27,654 nucleotides of DNA from JBOHNM01 sp050730675 (GCA_050730675.1 JBOHNM010000039.1:1-27654), one strand, 5' to 3'. Counted from the first letter of the stretch, positions 10,849-19,925 are shown. Notes: generated by a model from the sequence alone, not told the origin. Numbers and translations: made by a program.

Positions 10849-12303
10849 TCAACTCTTGCGGCTCGCGGCCGCCCGGGCCGCGTGCATCTTCTTCGCTTCG
10901 CCCACGAGGTAGAACGACCCGGTGATGCACACCAGGTCCTCGCGATTGACGCTCGGGCGCGCGATCGCCAGGGCATCGGCCAGGGTCGGCGCCACATGAC
11001 TGTCTTTGTCGCTCAGCTCGCGGTAGACCCGCTGCAGTTCCTCGGGTTTGGCCGCCCGCGCGTTGGAGCCCGCCGCGGTGAAGACCACTTTGTCCGCGGC
11101 CATCGCCAGCGCCTGCAGCATCGGCCGGAACTCCTTGTCCGCGGCACAGCCGAAGATCACCAGCAGGGCGTCGTACTGCACGTACTGCCCGATCGCCTTC
11201 ATCAGCGCCCGCATCGACTCGGGGTTATGAGCCCCGTCGAGCAGGATCCGCGGGGAGGAATTGATCAGCTCGAACCGTCCCTCCAGCTTCGTCCGCGCCA
11301 ACCCTTCCAGCACACGCTCCTGCGGGCACTGGAAGCCGCGCTCGGCGAGCTTGTCGATCACCGCGAGCGCCAGCGCGCAGTTGGCCGCCTGCTGCTCACC
11401 CCGCAGCGGCACAGCGATCTGGTCGTAGTCGTTGCGCTCGGTCGTCAGGTTCAGCCGCAGCACCGGCGCCTCGCCCGGCGGGAACTCGAAGCGGTGCGAG
11501 AACTCGATCTCCTCGCCGATCATCGCCAGCGGCGCGTTCACCTTGCCAGCGTACTCGCGGATCACCTTCGCCGCCGCCGGGTCCTGCGGCACCGTCAGCG
11601 CCGGCACGCCGGGCTTGATGATCCCTGCTTTCTGCAGCGCGATCTCCTCCAGCGTGTCGCCGAGGATCTGCATGTGGTCGCGCCCGATAAGCGTGACCGC
11701 GGCCACTTCCGGCGTGATCACGTTGGTGCAGTCGAGCAGCCCGCCCAACCCCACCTCGACCACCGCCACATCCACCGCCTCGTCGGCGAAGAATTGGAAC
11801 GCCATCGCGGTCGTCAGCTCGAAGAACGTCGCGAGGCCGTGCTCCTTCTCCAGCCCCGCTGCGGCCTTGAGCACGCCCTTGGCCAGCGTGACAAACGTCT
11901 CCTCGGTGATCGGCCGGCGATTAATCCGGAACCGTTCGCGGATATCCACCAGGTGCGGGCTGGTGTAGAGGCCAACGGTGTACCCGCACGCCTCCAGGCA
12001 CGTGGCGATCATCTCGCACGTGCTCCCCTTGCCCTTGGTCCCCGCCACGTGCACGCAGCGCAACGCCTCGTGCGGGTTGCCCATCGCCACCAGCAGCGCC
12101 CGCATGCGGTCGAGCTTGTACTGGTGTCGCACCTCGGGCGTGGGACGGAGTTTCTCCAGGTCCACGTGCTGCAGCAACGCCGCTGTCGCATCGGCGAACG
12201 TCGCGATCGAGCCGGGTTTGATCGGTTTGCCCTCGATCTGCGCTTCCGCCCGCACGGGCTTGCTCGTCGGGGGGGGCGGCGATGTCGGACGGGGCTTGGA
12301 CAT
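10849..12303 (-). CDS. folC: Bifunctional folylpolyglutamate synthase / dihydrofolate synthase
   Basis: FolC makes dihydrofolate from dihydropteroate and adds further glutamates to folates, using ATP. From the ATG at 12303, backed by GAGG five bases upstream, the protein has 484 residues. The Mur-ligase fold is seen in the P-loop GTKGKGS at residues 88-94, TSPHLVDIRERFRIN just after it, FELTTAMAFQFF, VEVGLGGLLDCTNV, GRDHMQILGDTLEEIA with KAGIIKPG, and LLDGAHNPESM in the C-terminal domain. A longer start at 12354 would add 17 residues of no family likeness. The first 35 residues, rich in Pro and Lys, are a poorly conserved extension. leuS follows 43 bases downstream and dapA lies 108 bases upstream on the same strand, so co-transcription is likely although the larger gap could hold a second promoter. 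Whether it has both activities or only one cannot be told here. Confidence 0.95.
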   Translation of the reverse strand: MSKPRPTSPPPPTSKPVRAEAQIEGKPIKPGSIATFADATAALLQHVDLEKLRPTPEVRHQYKLDRMRALLVAMGNPHEALRCVHVAGTKGKGSTCEMIATCLEACGYTVGLYTSPHLVDIRERFRINRRPITEETFVTLAKGVLKAAAGLEKEHGLATFFELTTAMAFQFFADEAVDVAVVEVGLGGLLDCTNVITPEVAAVTLIGRDHMQILGDTLEEIALQKAGIIKPGVPALTVPQDPAAAKVIREYAGKVNAPLAMIGEEIEFSHRFEFPPGEAPVLRLNLTTERNDYDQIAVPLRGEQQAANCALALAVIDKLAERGFQCPQERVLEGLARTKLEGRFELINSSPRILLDGAHNPESMRALMKAIGQYVQYDALLVIFGCAADKEFRPMLQALAMAADKVVFTAAGSNARAAKPEELQRVYRELSDKDSHVAPTLADALAIARPSVNREDLVCITGSFYLVGEAKKMHAARAAASRKS

Positions 12304-12411
12304 TGCGACCTCATCACCGGCTGAGCCCGTCGCAAGGAACCGCCCCTCGCGCACCGGTCCGCCGAAGATAGCACCTGTTTTGGAATTGGGGAGGATTTTT
12401 GGCGAAACGAT

Positions 12412-13320
12412 TCAGCGCCGCGCGCCGGTCAGCGCCGGCAACACCTGCTGCAAAGCGCGGACCGTTTCCGGCCGCGCCTCGGTCATCGGCAATCTCAACA
12501 CACCCGTATCCAACCCAAGCTCACGCATCGCCGCCTTTACCGGGATCGGGTTGGTCTCGGCGAACATCGCGCGGCAGATCGGGAACAGTTCGCGGTGCAC
12601 CGTCAGCGCCTCGCCCCAATTCTCCGAAAGAACCGCCTTGCACAGCTCGGTCACACGCCGCGGCAGCACATTGCTCACCACGCTCACCACGCCGACGCCG
12701 CCGACCGAGCCGAACGGGAGTGTGAGCGAGTCATCGCCCGACAGCAATGCCAAGTCCGGGCAGCGCAGACAGATCTCCGTTGCCGAATCGAGCGACCCGG
12801 TGGCTTCCTTGATCGCGCGGATATTGGGGTGCTCGGCCAAGCGAGCCACCGTGTCCGGCGTCAGCGTGACGCCGCTGCGGCCGGGGATGTTGTAGAGCAC
12901 AATCGGCAGGTCCGAACTCTCGGCCTGGGCCATGAAGTGACGGAAGAGCCCCTCCTGCCCCGGCTTGTTGTAGTAGGGGTTCACGCTCAGCGAACCGTCG
13001 GCCCCCGCCGAACGCGCGAACGTGTGCAGTTCCACCGCGTGGTGGGTGCTGTTGCTCCCAGTGCCGACGATCACCTGTAGCCCGAGCGCGTGGCCGATGT
13101 CCACAGCCTTGGTGACCAACGTCCGATATTCCTGATCGCTCAGCGTCGGCGACTCGCCGGTAGTCCCGGCGACGACGATGCCCGTCACGCCGCCATCGGC
13201 CTGGAGCTTGATCTGTTGGCGCAGCCGCTCGAGGTCGATGGTCTTCCCATCCCTGGAAAACGGGGTGATAATCGCGGTGTAAGCGCCCCGGAAGGCGACG
13301 GGTTGGGAGGTGGTGGGCAT
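12412..13320 (-). CDS. dapA: 4-hydroxy-tetrahydrodipicolinate synthase
   Basis: DapA condenses pyruvate with aspartate semialdehyde, the first committed step towards diaminopimelate and lysine. The ATG at 13320, with AGGA six bases upstream, gives 302 residues, the normal size. The TIM-barrel landmarks are present: AGTTGES at 51-57, VNPYYNKPGQEGL, the catalytic Tyr143 in VLYNIPGRSG with Arg148, and the Schiff-base Lys171 in IRAIKEATGS. GADGSLSVNPYY differs slightly from the common GADAALVVTPYY. Sixteen further in-frame codons exist upstream (GTG or ATG at 13368) but they overlap the end of the acetyltransferase gene and lack likeness to the family. The gene sits between the GNAT gene (32 bases upstream) and folC. 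Confidence 0.96.
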   Translation of the reverse strand: MPTTSQPVAFRGAYTAIITPFSRDGKTIDLERLRQQIKLQADGGVTGIVVAGTTGESPTLSDQEYRTLVTKAVDIGHALGLQVIVGTGSNSTHHAVELHTFARSAGADGSLSVNPYYNKPGQEGLFRHFMAQAESSDLPIVLYNIPGRSGVTLTPDTVARLAEHPNIRAIKEATGSLDSATEICLRCPDLALLSGDDSLTLPFGSVGGVGVVSVVSNVLPRRVTELCKAVLSENWGEALTVHRELFPICRAMFAETNPIPVKAAMRELGLDTGVLRLPMTEARPETVRALQQVLPALTGARR

Positions 13321-13352
13321 GTGTGGTCCTGGCGTTGATCCGACCCAGGAGT

Positions 13353-13961
13353 TTAGGTCGCCAAACACGCCGGGTACGTGCGGCAGCCCGCGTGAGCAAT
13401 CCCCGGCTTGACGTACACCAGCATCCCGACATCGTCGTGGTACGTCCCGTCATCGTGGATGAAGAACCGGCGGCGCGTGTACTCCGTCACGAACCCGAGC
13501 GACTCGTAGAGCCGCACCGCCGGCGTGTTCTCGGGGTATACGTTGAGCCACACCTGTTGGATGACCGGGTGCTCGACAGCGAAGTCCAGCATCGCCACCA
13601 TCAACTCGCGCCCCAGCCCCAGCCCGCGATGCAACGGATCGACGCCGATCCCCAAGTCAACGACGTGCCGCACCTTGCGCTTGGGGGCCATGCATTTGAG
13701 CCCCGCCGTGGCGACTTGTCTCGTACCGATGCACGCGCCGATCAACAATTCACTGGGATGCTCCAGCCGATCGACAATCGACCTGCGCTGCTCCTCTACA
13801 TCGGTCGGCACCTCGTCGGGCATCGTCAGCACCAGCGGCGCATCGGTTGAGAACCGGTGGCGGTGCTCAAGGCTCGCGGGCGCATCGGCCGCCTCCAGAC
13901 TGCGGATCACGCAGACTTCGCCGTTGCGCAGCGTCACCGTTCGCGGCACGATCCGTGCCAT
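13353..13961 (-). CDS. GNAT-family N-acetyltransferase
   Basis: This 202-residue protein would transfer an acetyl group from acetyl-CoA to an amine; its substrate is unknown. The acetyl-CoA-binding motif A is VDPLHRGLGLGRELMVAML near residues 105-123, preceded by a strand HVVDLGIG. It is followed by a typical motif B, VWLNVYPENTPAVRLYESLGF, with VTEYTRRRFFIHDDG after it. That pattern is the RimI/RimJ-like form that acts on proteins or small amines. The ATG at 13961 lies three bases after the stop of the DinB-like gene, so the two are co-transcribed. The C-terminal 15 residues or so (AHAGCRTYPACLAT) include two cysteines and look unlike the rest of the family. Confidence 0.9.
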   Translation of the reverse strand: MARIVPRTVTLRNGEVCVIRSLEAADAPASLEHRHRFSTDAPLVLTMPDEVPTDVEEQRRSIVDRLEHPSELLIGACIGTRQVATAGLKCMAPKRKVRHVVDLGIGVDPLHRGLGLGRELMVAMLDFAVEHPVIQQVWLNVYPENTPAVRLYESLGFVTEYTRRRFFIHDDGTYHDDVGMLVYVKPGIAHAGCRTYPACLAT

Positions 13962-13964
13962 CGC

Positions 13965-14459
13965 TCACCCCACCCCCGCCTTCACGCGGCTGAAGGCGAT
14001 GAAGTCCGTCACCGCCCGTTGCCCACCGCACTGGCTGACGAGCAGCGTCACCTGTCCGCGGTGGTATGTCGAGTGATTGAAGACGTGCGTAAGGATCTCC
14101 GCGACGGTCGAACTGACGGCTGTTCCATCCAGCGTGCGATACTCGATGCGCCGATCCAACTCGGTCTCCTGCAGCGTTGCCAAGTAGCGTGACCAGTCTG
14201 CATCGAGCCGCGCGGCATCCGTCAAGGTCTGAGCCGTGGTCCAATCCGGGAACATCTCCCACGAACGCGGCGCGATGAATCCCAACCGTGACAGCCAAAC
14301 ATGGCGCGCCGACTGAACATGGGCGAGGATCCCTCGCGCCTTCGTCGCTGCTGCTTCGCCTTGTCGATCAACAGGGATGGAATCGATCGACGCCGCGGCC
14401 TTCGCCATCGCGTCAGCCTCATACGCCAACATCCGTTTGAAGTGACCGACACCGCTCAC
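13965..14459 (-). CDS. DinB/YfiT-like four-helix metal-binding protein
   Basis: This 164-residue protein has the shape of the DinB/YfiT superfamily, a four-helix bundle that binds a metal through three histidines. Some members are thiol-dependent transferases (bacillithiol or mycothiol), but most have no known job. Candidate ligands are His47 in ILAHVQSARHVW and His129 and His133 in FNHSTYHRGQV, matching the usual H...HxxxH pattern. The GTG at 14459 is preferred over the one at 14465: it is eight bases after a GGAG inside the last pdxJ codons, and it overlaps the pdxJ stop as GTGA, so translation is coupled. It is the second gene of the pdxJ-to-leuS series. The link with vitamin B6 synthesis is positional only. 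Confidence 0.82.
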   Translation of the reverse strand: MSGVGHFKRMLAYEADAMAKAAASIDSIPVDRQGEAAATKARGILAHVQSARHVWLSRLGFIAPRSWEMFPDWTTAQTLTDAARLDADWSRYLATLQETELDRRIEYRTLDGTAVSSTVAEILTHVFNHSTYHRGQVTLLVSQCGGQRAVTDFIAFSRVKAGVG

Positions 14460-15217
14460 GCACACAACTCCTTCATCTCGCGCACCGCCTGGCGCAGGCC
14501 CACGAACACCGCGCGGCTCACGATCGCGTGGCCGATGTGCAACTCGCTCATACCCGGCAGCTTGGCGATATGCCGCACATTCAGGTAATTCAGCGCGTGC
14601 CCGGCGTTGAACCGCATCTGCGCGGCGCGGATGCGGTGCCCGGCATCCTGCACCTTGTGCAACTCGTCCTGCAGGTCATCACTGCTCATATCACCGCCGC
14701 ACGCGGCAAACGCCTCGGCGAAAGGCCCGGTATGGATCTCGCAGCAATCGAACCCCGCGGCCTTGGCGGCCTCCACCTGCTTCACATCCGCATCGATGAA
14801 CGCGGAGACGACCATGCCCTTGGGCGCGCTCTTCAACCGCGCCACCACGTCCTTCATCCGCTTGGCCTGCCCCGCGACATCCAGCCCCCCCTCGGTCGTC
14901 ACCTCCTGGCGACCCTCGGGAACGAGCGTACACATCTCCGGGTCGAGCTTATTGGCGATGTCCACCATCTCGTCGGTCGCGCCCATCTCCAGGTTGACCC
15001 GCGCCTGGCAGGTGCGCATCAGCAGCTCGACATCGCGATCCTGGATGTGGCGTCGGTCCTCGCGCAGGTGGACCGTGATGATGTCCGCACCCCCCAGTTC
15101 CGCCTCGAACGCGGCTCGAACCGGGTCGGGCTCGCCCCCCGCGCGGACTGTGCTCGCGCGGTAACGGGCCTGGCGAACGGTCGCGACGTGATCGATGTTG
15201 ACGCCCAGGTGTGGCAT
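14456..15217 (-). CDS. pdxJ: Pyridoxine 5'-phosphate synthase
   Basis: PdxJ closes the pyridoxine ring from 1-deoxyxylulose 5-phosphate and 3-amino-1-hydroxyacetone phosphate, the last step of the DXP-dependent vitamin B6 route. The 253-residue protein has the normal length and the family hallmarks: LGVNIDHVATVRQAR at the N-terminus, DIITVHLREDRRHI at residues 45-58, NLEMGAT with Glu77, LVPEGRQEVTTEGGLDV, and EIHTGPFAEAF. The ATG at 15217 has no clear Shine-Dalgarno. It is the first gene of a six-gene minus-strand series, and its last bases overlap the DinB-like start. Its promoter should lie in the repeat-bearing gap 15218-15389, but I could not pick out a convincing -10/-35 pair. Confidence 0.97.
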   Translation of the reverse strand: MPHLGVNIDHVATVRQARYRASTVRAGGEPDPVRAAFEAELGGADIITVHLREDRRHIQDRDVELLMRTCQARVNLEMGATDEMVDIANKLDPEMCTLVPEGRQEVTTEGGLDVAGQAKRMKDVVARLKSAPKGMVVSAFIDADVKQVEAAKAAGFDCCEIHTGPFAEAFAACGGDMSSDDLQDELHKVQDAGHRIRAAQMRFNAGHALNYLNVRHIAKLPGMSELHIGHAIVSRAVFVGLRQAVREMKELCA

Positions 15218-15245
15218 GGTGCGAGTTTATGGGGGGCGGAGGAGA

Positions 15246-15373
15246 GTTGTTGGTTCTTGGTCGTCAGTTGTTGGTCATTGGAACAATAACGGAGCCAGCG
15301 CGACTCGTTCCGGGAACGCGCAGATCGCTTCCCTGAGCCTGTGGCCTTGAACCAACAACGAACAACCAACGGT
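15246..15373. repeat. Degenerate TTGTTGGT-type repeat and inverted repeats in the pdxJ/glycosyltransferase gap
   Basis: The 172-base gap between divergent pdxJ and the glycosyltransferase holds two near-copies of a unit beginning GTTGTTGGT (15246 and 15267), about 21 bases apart. The complementary form follows as GAACCAACAAC (15349-15359), an exact inverted match to 15246-15256, and AACAACCAAC (15361-15370). Between them CGTTCC and GGAACG (15306-15318) form a 13-base palindrome with one central base. The arrangement resembles a short mobile or dispersed element with inverted ends, but no copy elsewhere in this window was found. Confidence 0.55.
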
Positions 15374-15389
15374 TAACTACTCTTCTGTC

Positions 15390-16676
15390 ATGCGCGTGGT
15401 CATCTGCACCATCGGCTCCGGCGGCGATGTCCATCCGTACATCGCCCTCGGTGTCGAGCTGCGCCGCCGCGGGCACGAGGTCGTCCTCCTCGTCAATCCG
15501 CACTTCCATGCCCGCGCCCGGACGGCGGGCCTCGAGGTTGAATCACTCGGCACCGAGGAGCAGTACGCCGCGGTGATCAAGTCGCCCGACCTCATTCACC
15601 CCACGCGCGGCCCCCGGTTCGTCCTGGGCACACTCGTTCGGGAGCCCAGCCGCGAGATGTTCGTCACTACCCGCCGCCTCATCCGCGACCACCGGGCCGA
15701 TGTCGTCGTCCGCCACCTCATCGCCTTCGGCGCCGGCTGGGCGGCCCAGCGCGAGGGCATCCCCACCGCCTGCGGCGTCCTCGCCCCGCTCTTCTGGCTC
15801 TCGCGCATCGATCCGCCCGCGTTCAAGCGCTCGCTCTTTCAGAACGCACCAGTGTGGATGCGGCGCCTGCGCATGAAGATCGCTCGCACGCTCGCGCCGT
15901 ACGTGCTCACGCCGCTGGTCAACGCCGCTCGCGCCGATTGCGACCTGCCGCCCGTCAAGAACGCCTTCGTGCGCGAAATCCGCGGCGGGGATATCAACCT
16001 CGGCCTCTGGTCGCCCGCGTACCGCGCCGCGCTCGCTGATGACCCGCCGCACGGGCGTATCTGCGGCTTCTGCTCGTTCGACGGCGCGGAAGCGATGCCC
16101 GAACCACTCGAGCGGTTCCTCGACGCCGGTCCGCCCCCGATCGTTTTCACACTCGGCACCAGCGTCGTCCACCACGCCGGTGAGTTCTACACAATGGCCG
16201 CCGATGTCGCACGCCGCCTCAATCGCCGCGCGGTGCTTCTCGCCGGCGAAGCTGCCGATGCGATCACGGGACTCGGTCCCGACGTCTTCGCCGCTCGGTA
16301 CGCGCCGTTCGATCGCCTGCTCGCACGCGGCTGCGCCACTGTCCACCATGGCGGCGTAGGCACCACCGGCAGCGCCCTGCGCGCGGGCCGGCCGATGGTC
16401 ATCGTCCCTCATGCCAACGACGAATTCGACAACGCCGACCGCGCCCGGCGTTTGGGAGTATCGGCCACCGTTCACACAAACAAGCTCAGCGCCGCACGCC
16501 TCGAATCCGCGCTCTGCGAGGTGTTGAACAATCCTGCGGCCGCCGCACGCGCCGAATCGATTGCCCGCTCGATGAGCGGCGAGAACGGCCCCGCCGCCGC
16601 GGCCGATGCACTTGAACAACTTGCGGCAAGGCGCGCAACCAGTGTACGCGGAGCACAATCTCCGCAACCGGCGTGA
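15390..16676 (+). CDS. GT-B fold glycosyltransferase, UDP-glucosyltransferase-like
   Basis: This 428-residue enzyme belongs to the GT1-type glycosyltransferases that pass sugar from a nucleotide sugar to a lipid, sterol or small molecule. The N-terminal acceptor domain opens with MRVVICTIGSGGDVHPYIAL and GHEVVLLVNPHF, the pattern of MGT and sterol 3-beta-glucosyltransferase-like proteins. The C-terminal donor domain has PIVFTLGTSVVHHAG and the sugar-nucleotide signature HHGGVGTTGSALRAGRPMVI from about residue 320, with HANDEFDNADRARRLGVSA after it. No membrane segment or signal peptide is seen, so it is probably cytoplasmic or peripheral. The start ATG at 15390 lacks a Shine-Dalgarno. It ends seven bases from the convergent helical-protein gene. 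The acceptor cannot be predicted. Confidence 0.9.
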   Translation: MRVVICTIGSGGDVHPYIALGVELRRRGHEVVLLVNPHFHARARTAGLEVESLGTEEQYAAVIKSPDLIHPTRGPRFVLGTLVREPSREMFVTTRRLIRDHRADVVVRHLIAFGAGWAAQREGIPTACGVLAPLFWLSRIDPPAFKRSLFQNAPVWMRRLRMKIARTLAPYVLTPLVNAARADCDLPPVKNAFVREIRGGDINLGLWSPAYRAALADDPPHGRICGFCSFDGAEAMPEPLERFLDAGPPPIVFTLGTSVVHHAGEFYTMAADVARRLNRRAVLLAGEAADAITGLGPDVFAARYAPFDRLLARGCATVHHGGVGTTGSALRAGRPMVIVPHANDEFDNADRARRLGVSATVHTNKLSAARLESALCEVLNNPAAAARAESIARSMSGENGPAAAADALEQLAARRATSVRGAQSPQPA

Positions 16677-16683
16677 CGTTCAA

Positions 16684-18708
16684 CTACTTGAGAGCCTTCT
16701 CCACGGCCGTGATCCGCGCAAAGGCCTCATCGCCGCCCAACTTCGGATCCAACGCCTGGAGCGTCCGGATCTTGAGTCGGATATCCCCGTGCTCGGTCGT
16801 CTTGGCTTTCTTGAAGATCATCTCGAGCATCTCGGCCCAGGCCAACCAGTACTCTGGCGGCCGCACCGCAACGGTGTCCGGCGCATCCATCGGTTCGACG
16901 AACGCCTTGAGCGCGTTGAACGCCGCCTCTTCACGCCCTGCCGTGCGGTATGCACGAGCCAGCCCCAGGCTCAATCGCGCCTGCCCGCCACGAATCCGTT
17001 CGGCCGCGCCGCTGCTGATGAGTTCCTTGAACAGCTCCTCCGCGTCCTTCTCGCCCGCGGCGATCTTTGCCTCCGCCAGTTCCACCATCAGTTCATCAAG
17101 CGCCGCCTGATCCTTTCCGGCCGCAGGATAGTTCTGCAACACGGTGAGCGCCAAGCTCAGGCTCTGCGTCAGCGCCTTGGCGCACTGCTTCGGATCCGCA
17201 TTGGGTTTGTTCGCCGCGTCACGCACTTCGGCCAGGTGCGCATCCACCCGCGCCCGTAGCAGCTGCGCCGCCCGCGCCGCATGCGTCGAGTTCGCCGGCA
17301 CAGCTCGGAGTGCATCCAGCACGCGCGACAGGTCCGCGGCCTCGCGCACCGGCGTCGTTTGCGCCAGTTCGATCCGGTACAGATCCGCGTCCGGCCCCTT
17401 ACGGAACCGCTCGATCGCCACGCCCAGCGCATCGGTCAGCGCCTTGGTCCCCGGCCCGCTCTGGCCGGGCATCGCCGCCAGTTCGCGCCCGCGCTGCACC
17501 GCCAGGCGCACCGCGTCGTCCGCCCGCTTGCTGTTGGGCGCACGCCGCGCCAGCGTCAGAAGGCTGTCCACCGTCTGGAGCTTGTCCATGAAGCGGTCCG
17601 ACTGCCACCTGAAAGCCGCGGCATACCACGCCGCGTCCGCCCGCAACTCCGATGGACCAATCCCCGTCGCCACCTTGTCCAGCAGTGCCAACCCGCTCGA
17701 CCGAGACCCCTCGGCCCGGCAGAGCACCACGCCGCGTGCCACCAGCACCAGGTCATCGCTGTTGCGCGGCTCATCGCGGTAGGCCCCCGCCAGCTTCTCA
17801 AAGACCAGCACCTCCGCCTGCTCCGGTGTTAAGCCCAAATCCGTGCGTGTCGCCAGGCTTGCCAGCACATCCGCCGGCGTATCGATCCCCGTCGCCCGCG
17901 GATCGATCGACCCCGCCCCCAGCCGCCGCATCGCCCGCGCCAGCGCCTCGATGCACACCACCCGCAGCAAGGGCTCGGTCGCCTCCGCCGACGCCTTCTC
18001 GGTGATCCGCCGCGCTTCCGCCGGCGAATCCACACACTGGCAGAGCGCCACGATCGCTTCAAACCGTGTCAGCGCCGAAATGCTCGTTGCCGGGTCGGCG
18101 CCCACCGGCAATTCAAGCACCGAGCGTACCAGATCAATTGCTTTCTTCGACGTCTCCCCGCCGCGCCCGCCTTGGTTGCGCCCCACGATCACCGCCGCCA
18201 GCGTCACCCGGCGAATCCCCTCCGCGGCCGTCGGCAGCCCGTCGGCCGCGCTCAGCGCCCCATTGGCCATCGCCAAGTACAAGCTCTTCTGGTCGCCGTC
18301 GGTCTCGATCATCGCCGCCAGCGCCGCCGCGCGACCACGCAGGATCGGCACCCGCAGCGCCAGCTCCACTTCGCGCAGCCGCTTGATCCGCGCCCGCTCC
18401 TCGTTCGTCGCCGGAACCGCCACCCGCGCCCGCTCCAGTTGCGTCCGGATCGCCCGCTCCGCCTGATCGAGGAGTTGGATTGCCGCCTTGGCGTTCTCGC
18501 TCACCCGCTTGGCCTGTTCCTGCGTCGGGATTCCGAACAGCGCCGAAGTGTCCGCGGCATCCGCGCTCAACGCATCGAGCTTCGCCGCCGCCTGATCCAG
18601 CGGCTGCGTCACCTGTGGCTGCGCCCACACCAGCGCGGGCGCCAACCCCGCGAGTACGAAACTCGCCCCGAGCGCACCAAAGGCATGGACCTGACCGGTC
18701 ACGGACAT
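16684..18708 (-). CDS. Secreted alpha-helical protein of unknown function
   Basis: I do not recognise a family. From the ATG at 18708, with GAGG five bases upstream, the protein has 674 residues. It begins with a signal peptide (LGASFVLAGLAPALVWAQ, cleavage probably after ALVWA), so it should be exported. The rest is almost wholly helical and rich in Ala, Arg and Leu. It has repeated helix pairs such as TKALTDALGVAIERFRKGPD, AARAAQLLRARVDAHLAEV and LSLGLARAYRTAGREEAAF, resembling TPR or Sel1-like solenoids without a strict consensus. Coiled-coil tendency is strongest near residues 55-100 (LLDQAERAIRTQLERARV). A longer start at 18750 is possible but would bury the signal peptide. It is the last gene of a three-gene series after the DoxX-like and VWA-like genes. 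It could be a scaffold or binding partner for them (inference). Confidence 0.75.
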   Translation of the reverse strand: MSVTGQVHAFGALGASFVLAGLAPALVWAQPQVTQPLDQAAAKLDALSADAADTSALFGIPTQEQAKRVSENAKAAIQLLDQAERAIRTQLERARVAVPATNEERARIKRLREVELALRVPILRGRAAALAAMIETDGDQKSLYLAMANGALSAADGLPTAAEGIRRVTLAAVIVGRNQGGRGGETSKKAIDLVRSVLELPVGADPATSISALTRFEAIVALCQCVDSPAEARRITEKASAEATEPLLRVVCIEALARAMRRLGAGSIDPRATGIDTPADVLASLATRTDLGLTPEQAEVLVFEKLAGAYRDEPRNSDDLVLVARGVVLCRAEGSRSSGLALLDKVATGIGPSELRADAAWYAAAFRWQSDRFMDKLQTVDSLLTLARRAPNSKRADDAVRLAVQRGRELAAMPGQSGPGTKALTDALGVAIERFRKGPDADLYRIELAQTTPVREAADLSRVLDALRAVPANSTHAARAAQLLRARVDAHLAEVRDAANKPNADPKQCAKALTQSLSLALTVLQNYPAAGKDQAALDELMVELAEAKIAAGEKDAEELFKELISSGAAERIRGGQARLSLGLARAYRTAGREEAAFNALKAFVEPMDAPDTVAVRPPEYWLAWAEMLEMIFKKAKTTEHGDIRLKIRTLQALDPKLGGDEAFARITAVEKALK

Positions 18709-18773
18709 CACCACCTCGTACGGATAGTTCGGGCTCTGGGGTTCACCCACCCCAATCTTTCACCGACCGCCCG

Positions 18774-19859
18774 CTACTTGCCCGGCTGCTTCCGCTTGGG
18801 CTGCTCGGGCAGATTCACCGGCTGGCTCGCCGCCGGCGCCGCGGCCGACACCTCGCGCAGGCTCAACACGCGGTGATCGGTCGCCAAGTTCCCCGAGCCA
18901 TGGGCATCGGCGATCTGCCGCATGATCCCCGTCGAATCGGGCTCCAAGAACTGGATCGTCTTGATAACGGTCCGCCGCTGGCCAGTCTCAGGGTTCACCG
19001 GGTTGAGCGTGTCCAACTCGGCCAGCGTCGCCACCAGCCCCTTGTCCCACTGCCCGCCCTGCGAACGCGGGATAGACCGCGACAGCAAGAACACCACCTG
19101 CGGCTTGAGCGTCAGAGCCTGCCGCAACCCGTCCAACGGATTCGACTTCCCCACCGCTCCGCTTTGGTGCTGTCGCAGCCAAGTCCCCAGTTCCGCCCGA
19201 TACCGCGCCGAGGCGTCCCGCAGCTCCGGCTGGAATTCGTCGAACTTGCTCTGCCCGTTGTCGCGGAAGAGCACCACCGCGAACTTCTGCGTTGGAGTCA
19301 GACTGTCCACCGACCGTTGCAGTTCCGCGAACACCTGCGGCAGCGACGACACCATCGGTCCCGACGCATCAACGACGTACACCACACTCGCTGCCTGCCG
19401 CCCGCCTTGCGAGAGGCCGCCAAACGTAACCGTGGCTCCAGCGTTCTTCAGCGACATCGAGACGTTCGCCCGCGCCGCCGCGTCTGACCGATTGGCCAAG
19501 CTCGCCGTCGGGTCGAAGTCTTTGTCCATGCCCGGCACCACCACCGTCGGGCCGCCGGTGACCGGCTCCGGCTCGACCTCCGCCGGCCGCGCGGGCGAAT
19601 CCCATGGGACCGCGGAACTCCACGCCTCGGGGTTGCTCGTCGCCAGCGACAAAAATACTTCGCGGTCGGCCGGCTTCAATTCGCCGGCCTTGGGCACCAC
19701 CACGCGCACGACCACCAGCGCCAACACCCCCAGCAGCACCGCGTGGACCACCACCGACACGCCGACCGACACCGCCAGCGGCATTGCGCGCCGGGGCTCG
19801 CCGATCGGCGAGGGGGCCAGATGACGGGAAGGGGCGGGATGTGCGGCGTGAACAGTCAT
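18774..19859 (-). CDS. Membrane-anchored VWA-like domain protein with degenerate metal site
   Basis: The 361-residue protein has a short cytoplasmic N-terminus, one membrane segment near residues 27-53 (VSVGVSVVVHAVLLGVLALV), a Pro/Glu-rich linker, then a von Willebrand A-like domain from about residue 158. The metal-ion site motif normally reads DxSxS. Here it is DASGP in VVYVVDASGPMVSSLP, so the second serine is a proline and metal binding is doubtful. The following SVDSLTPTQKFAVVLFRDN and QVVFLLSRSIP match the family core. The ending, with VIKTIQFLEPDSTGIMRQIA, matches what I recall of planctomycete VWA-like proteins. The ATG at 19859 has AGG directly before it. It lies 66 bases after the DoxX-like gene and 65 bases before the secreted helical protein. 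The role is unknown; a protein-protein contact at the envelope is likely. Confidence 0.8.
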   Translation of the reverse strand: MTVHAAHPAPSRHLAPSPIGEPRRAMPLAVSVGVSVVVHAVLLGVLALVVVRVVVPKAGELKPADREVFLSLATSNPEAWSSAVPWDSPARPAEVEPEPVTGGPTVVVPGMDKDFDPTASLANRSDAAARANVSMSLKNAGATVTFGGLSQGGRQAASVVYVVDASGPMVSSLPQVFAELQRSVDSLTPTQKFAVVLFRDNGQSKFDEFQPELRDASARYRAELGTWLRQHQSGAVGKSNPLDGLRQALTLKPQVVFLLSRSIPRSQGGQWDKGLVATLAELDTLNPVNPETGQRRTVIKTIQFLEPDSTGIMRQIADAHGSGNLATDHRVLSLREVSAAAPAASQPVNLPEQPKRKQPGK

Positions 19860-19925
19860 CCTGGATACTCAATTCGACCGACGGCACCGCCAAGATCGAG
19901 TCACCTCCCCGCTCGGCCGTATTTT

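Noticed and set aside
10806..10997. N-terminal extension of leuS into folC
   Set aside because: The added 64 residues are Arg/Trp/Pro-rich, overlap folC and resemble no LeuRS; the ATG at 10805 fits the family.
10882..12324. 480-codon plus-strand frame opposite folC
   Set aside because: It is antisense to FolC with its P-loop and Mur-ligase motifs; the product is Arg/His-rich composition only.
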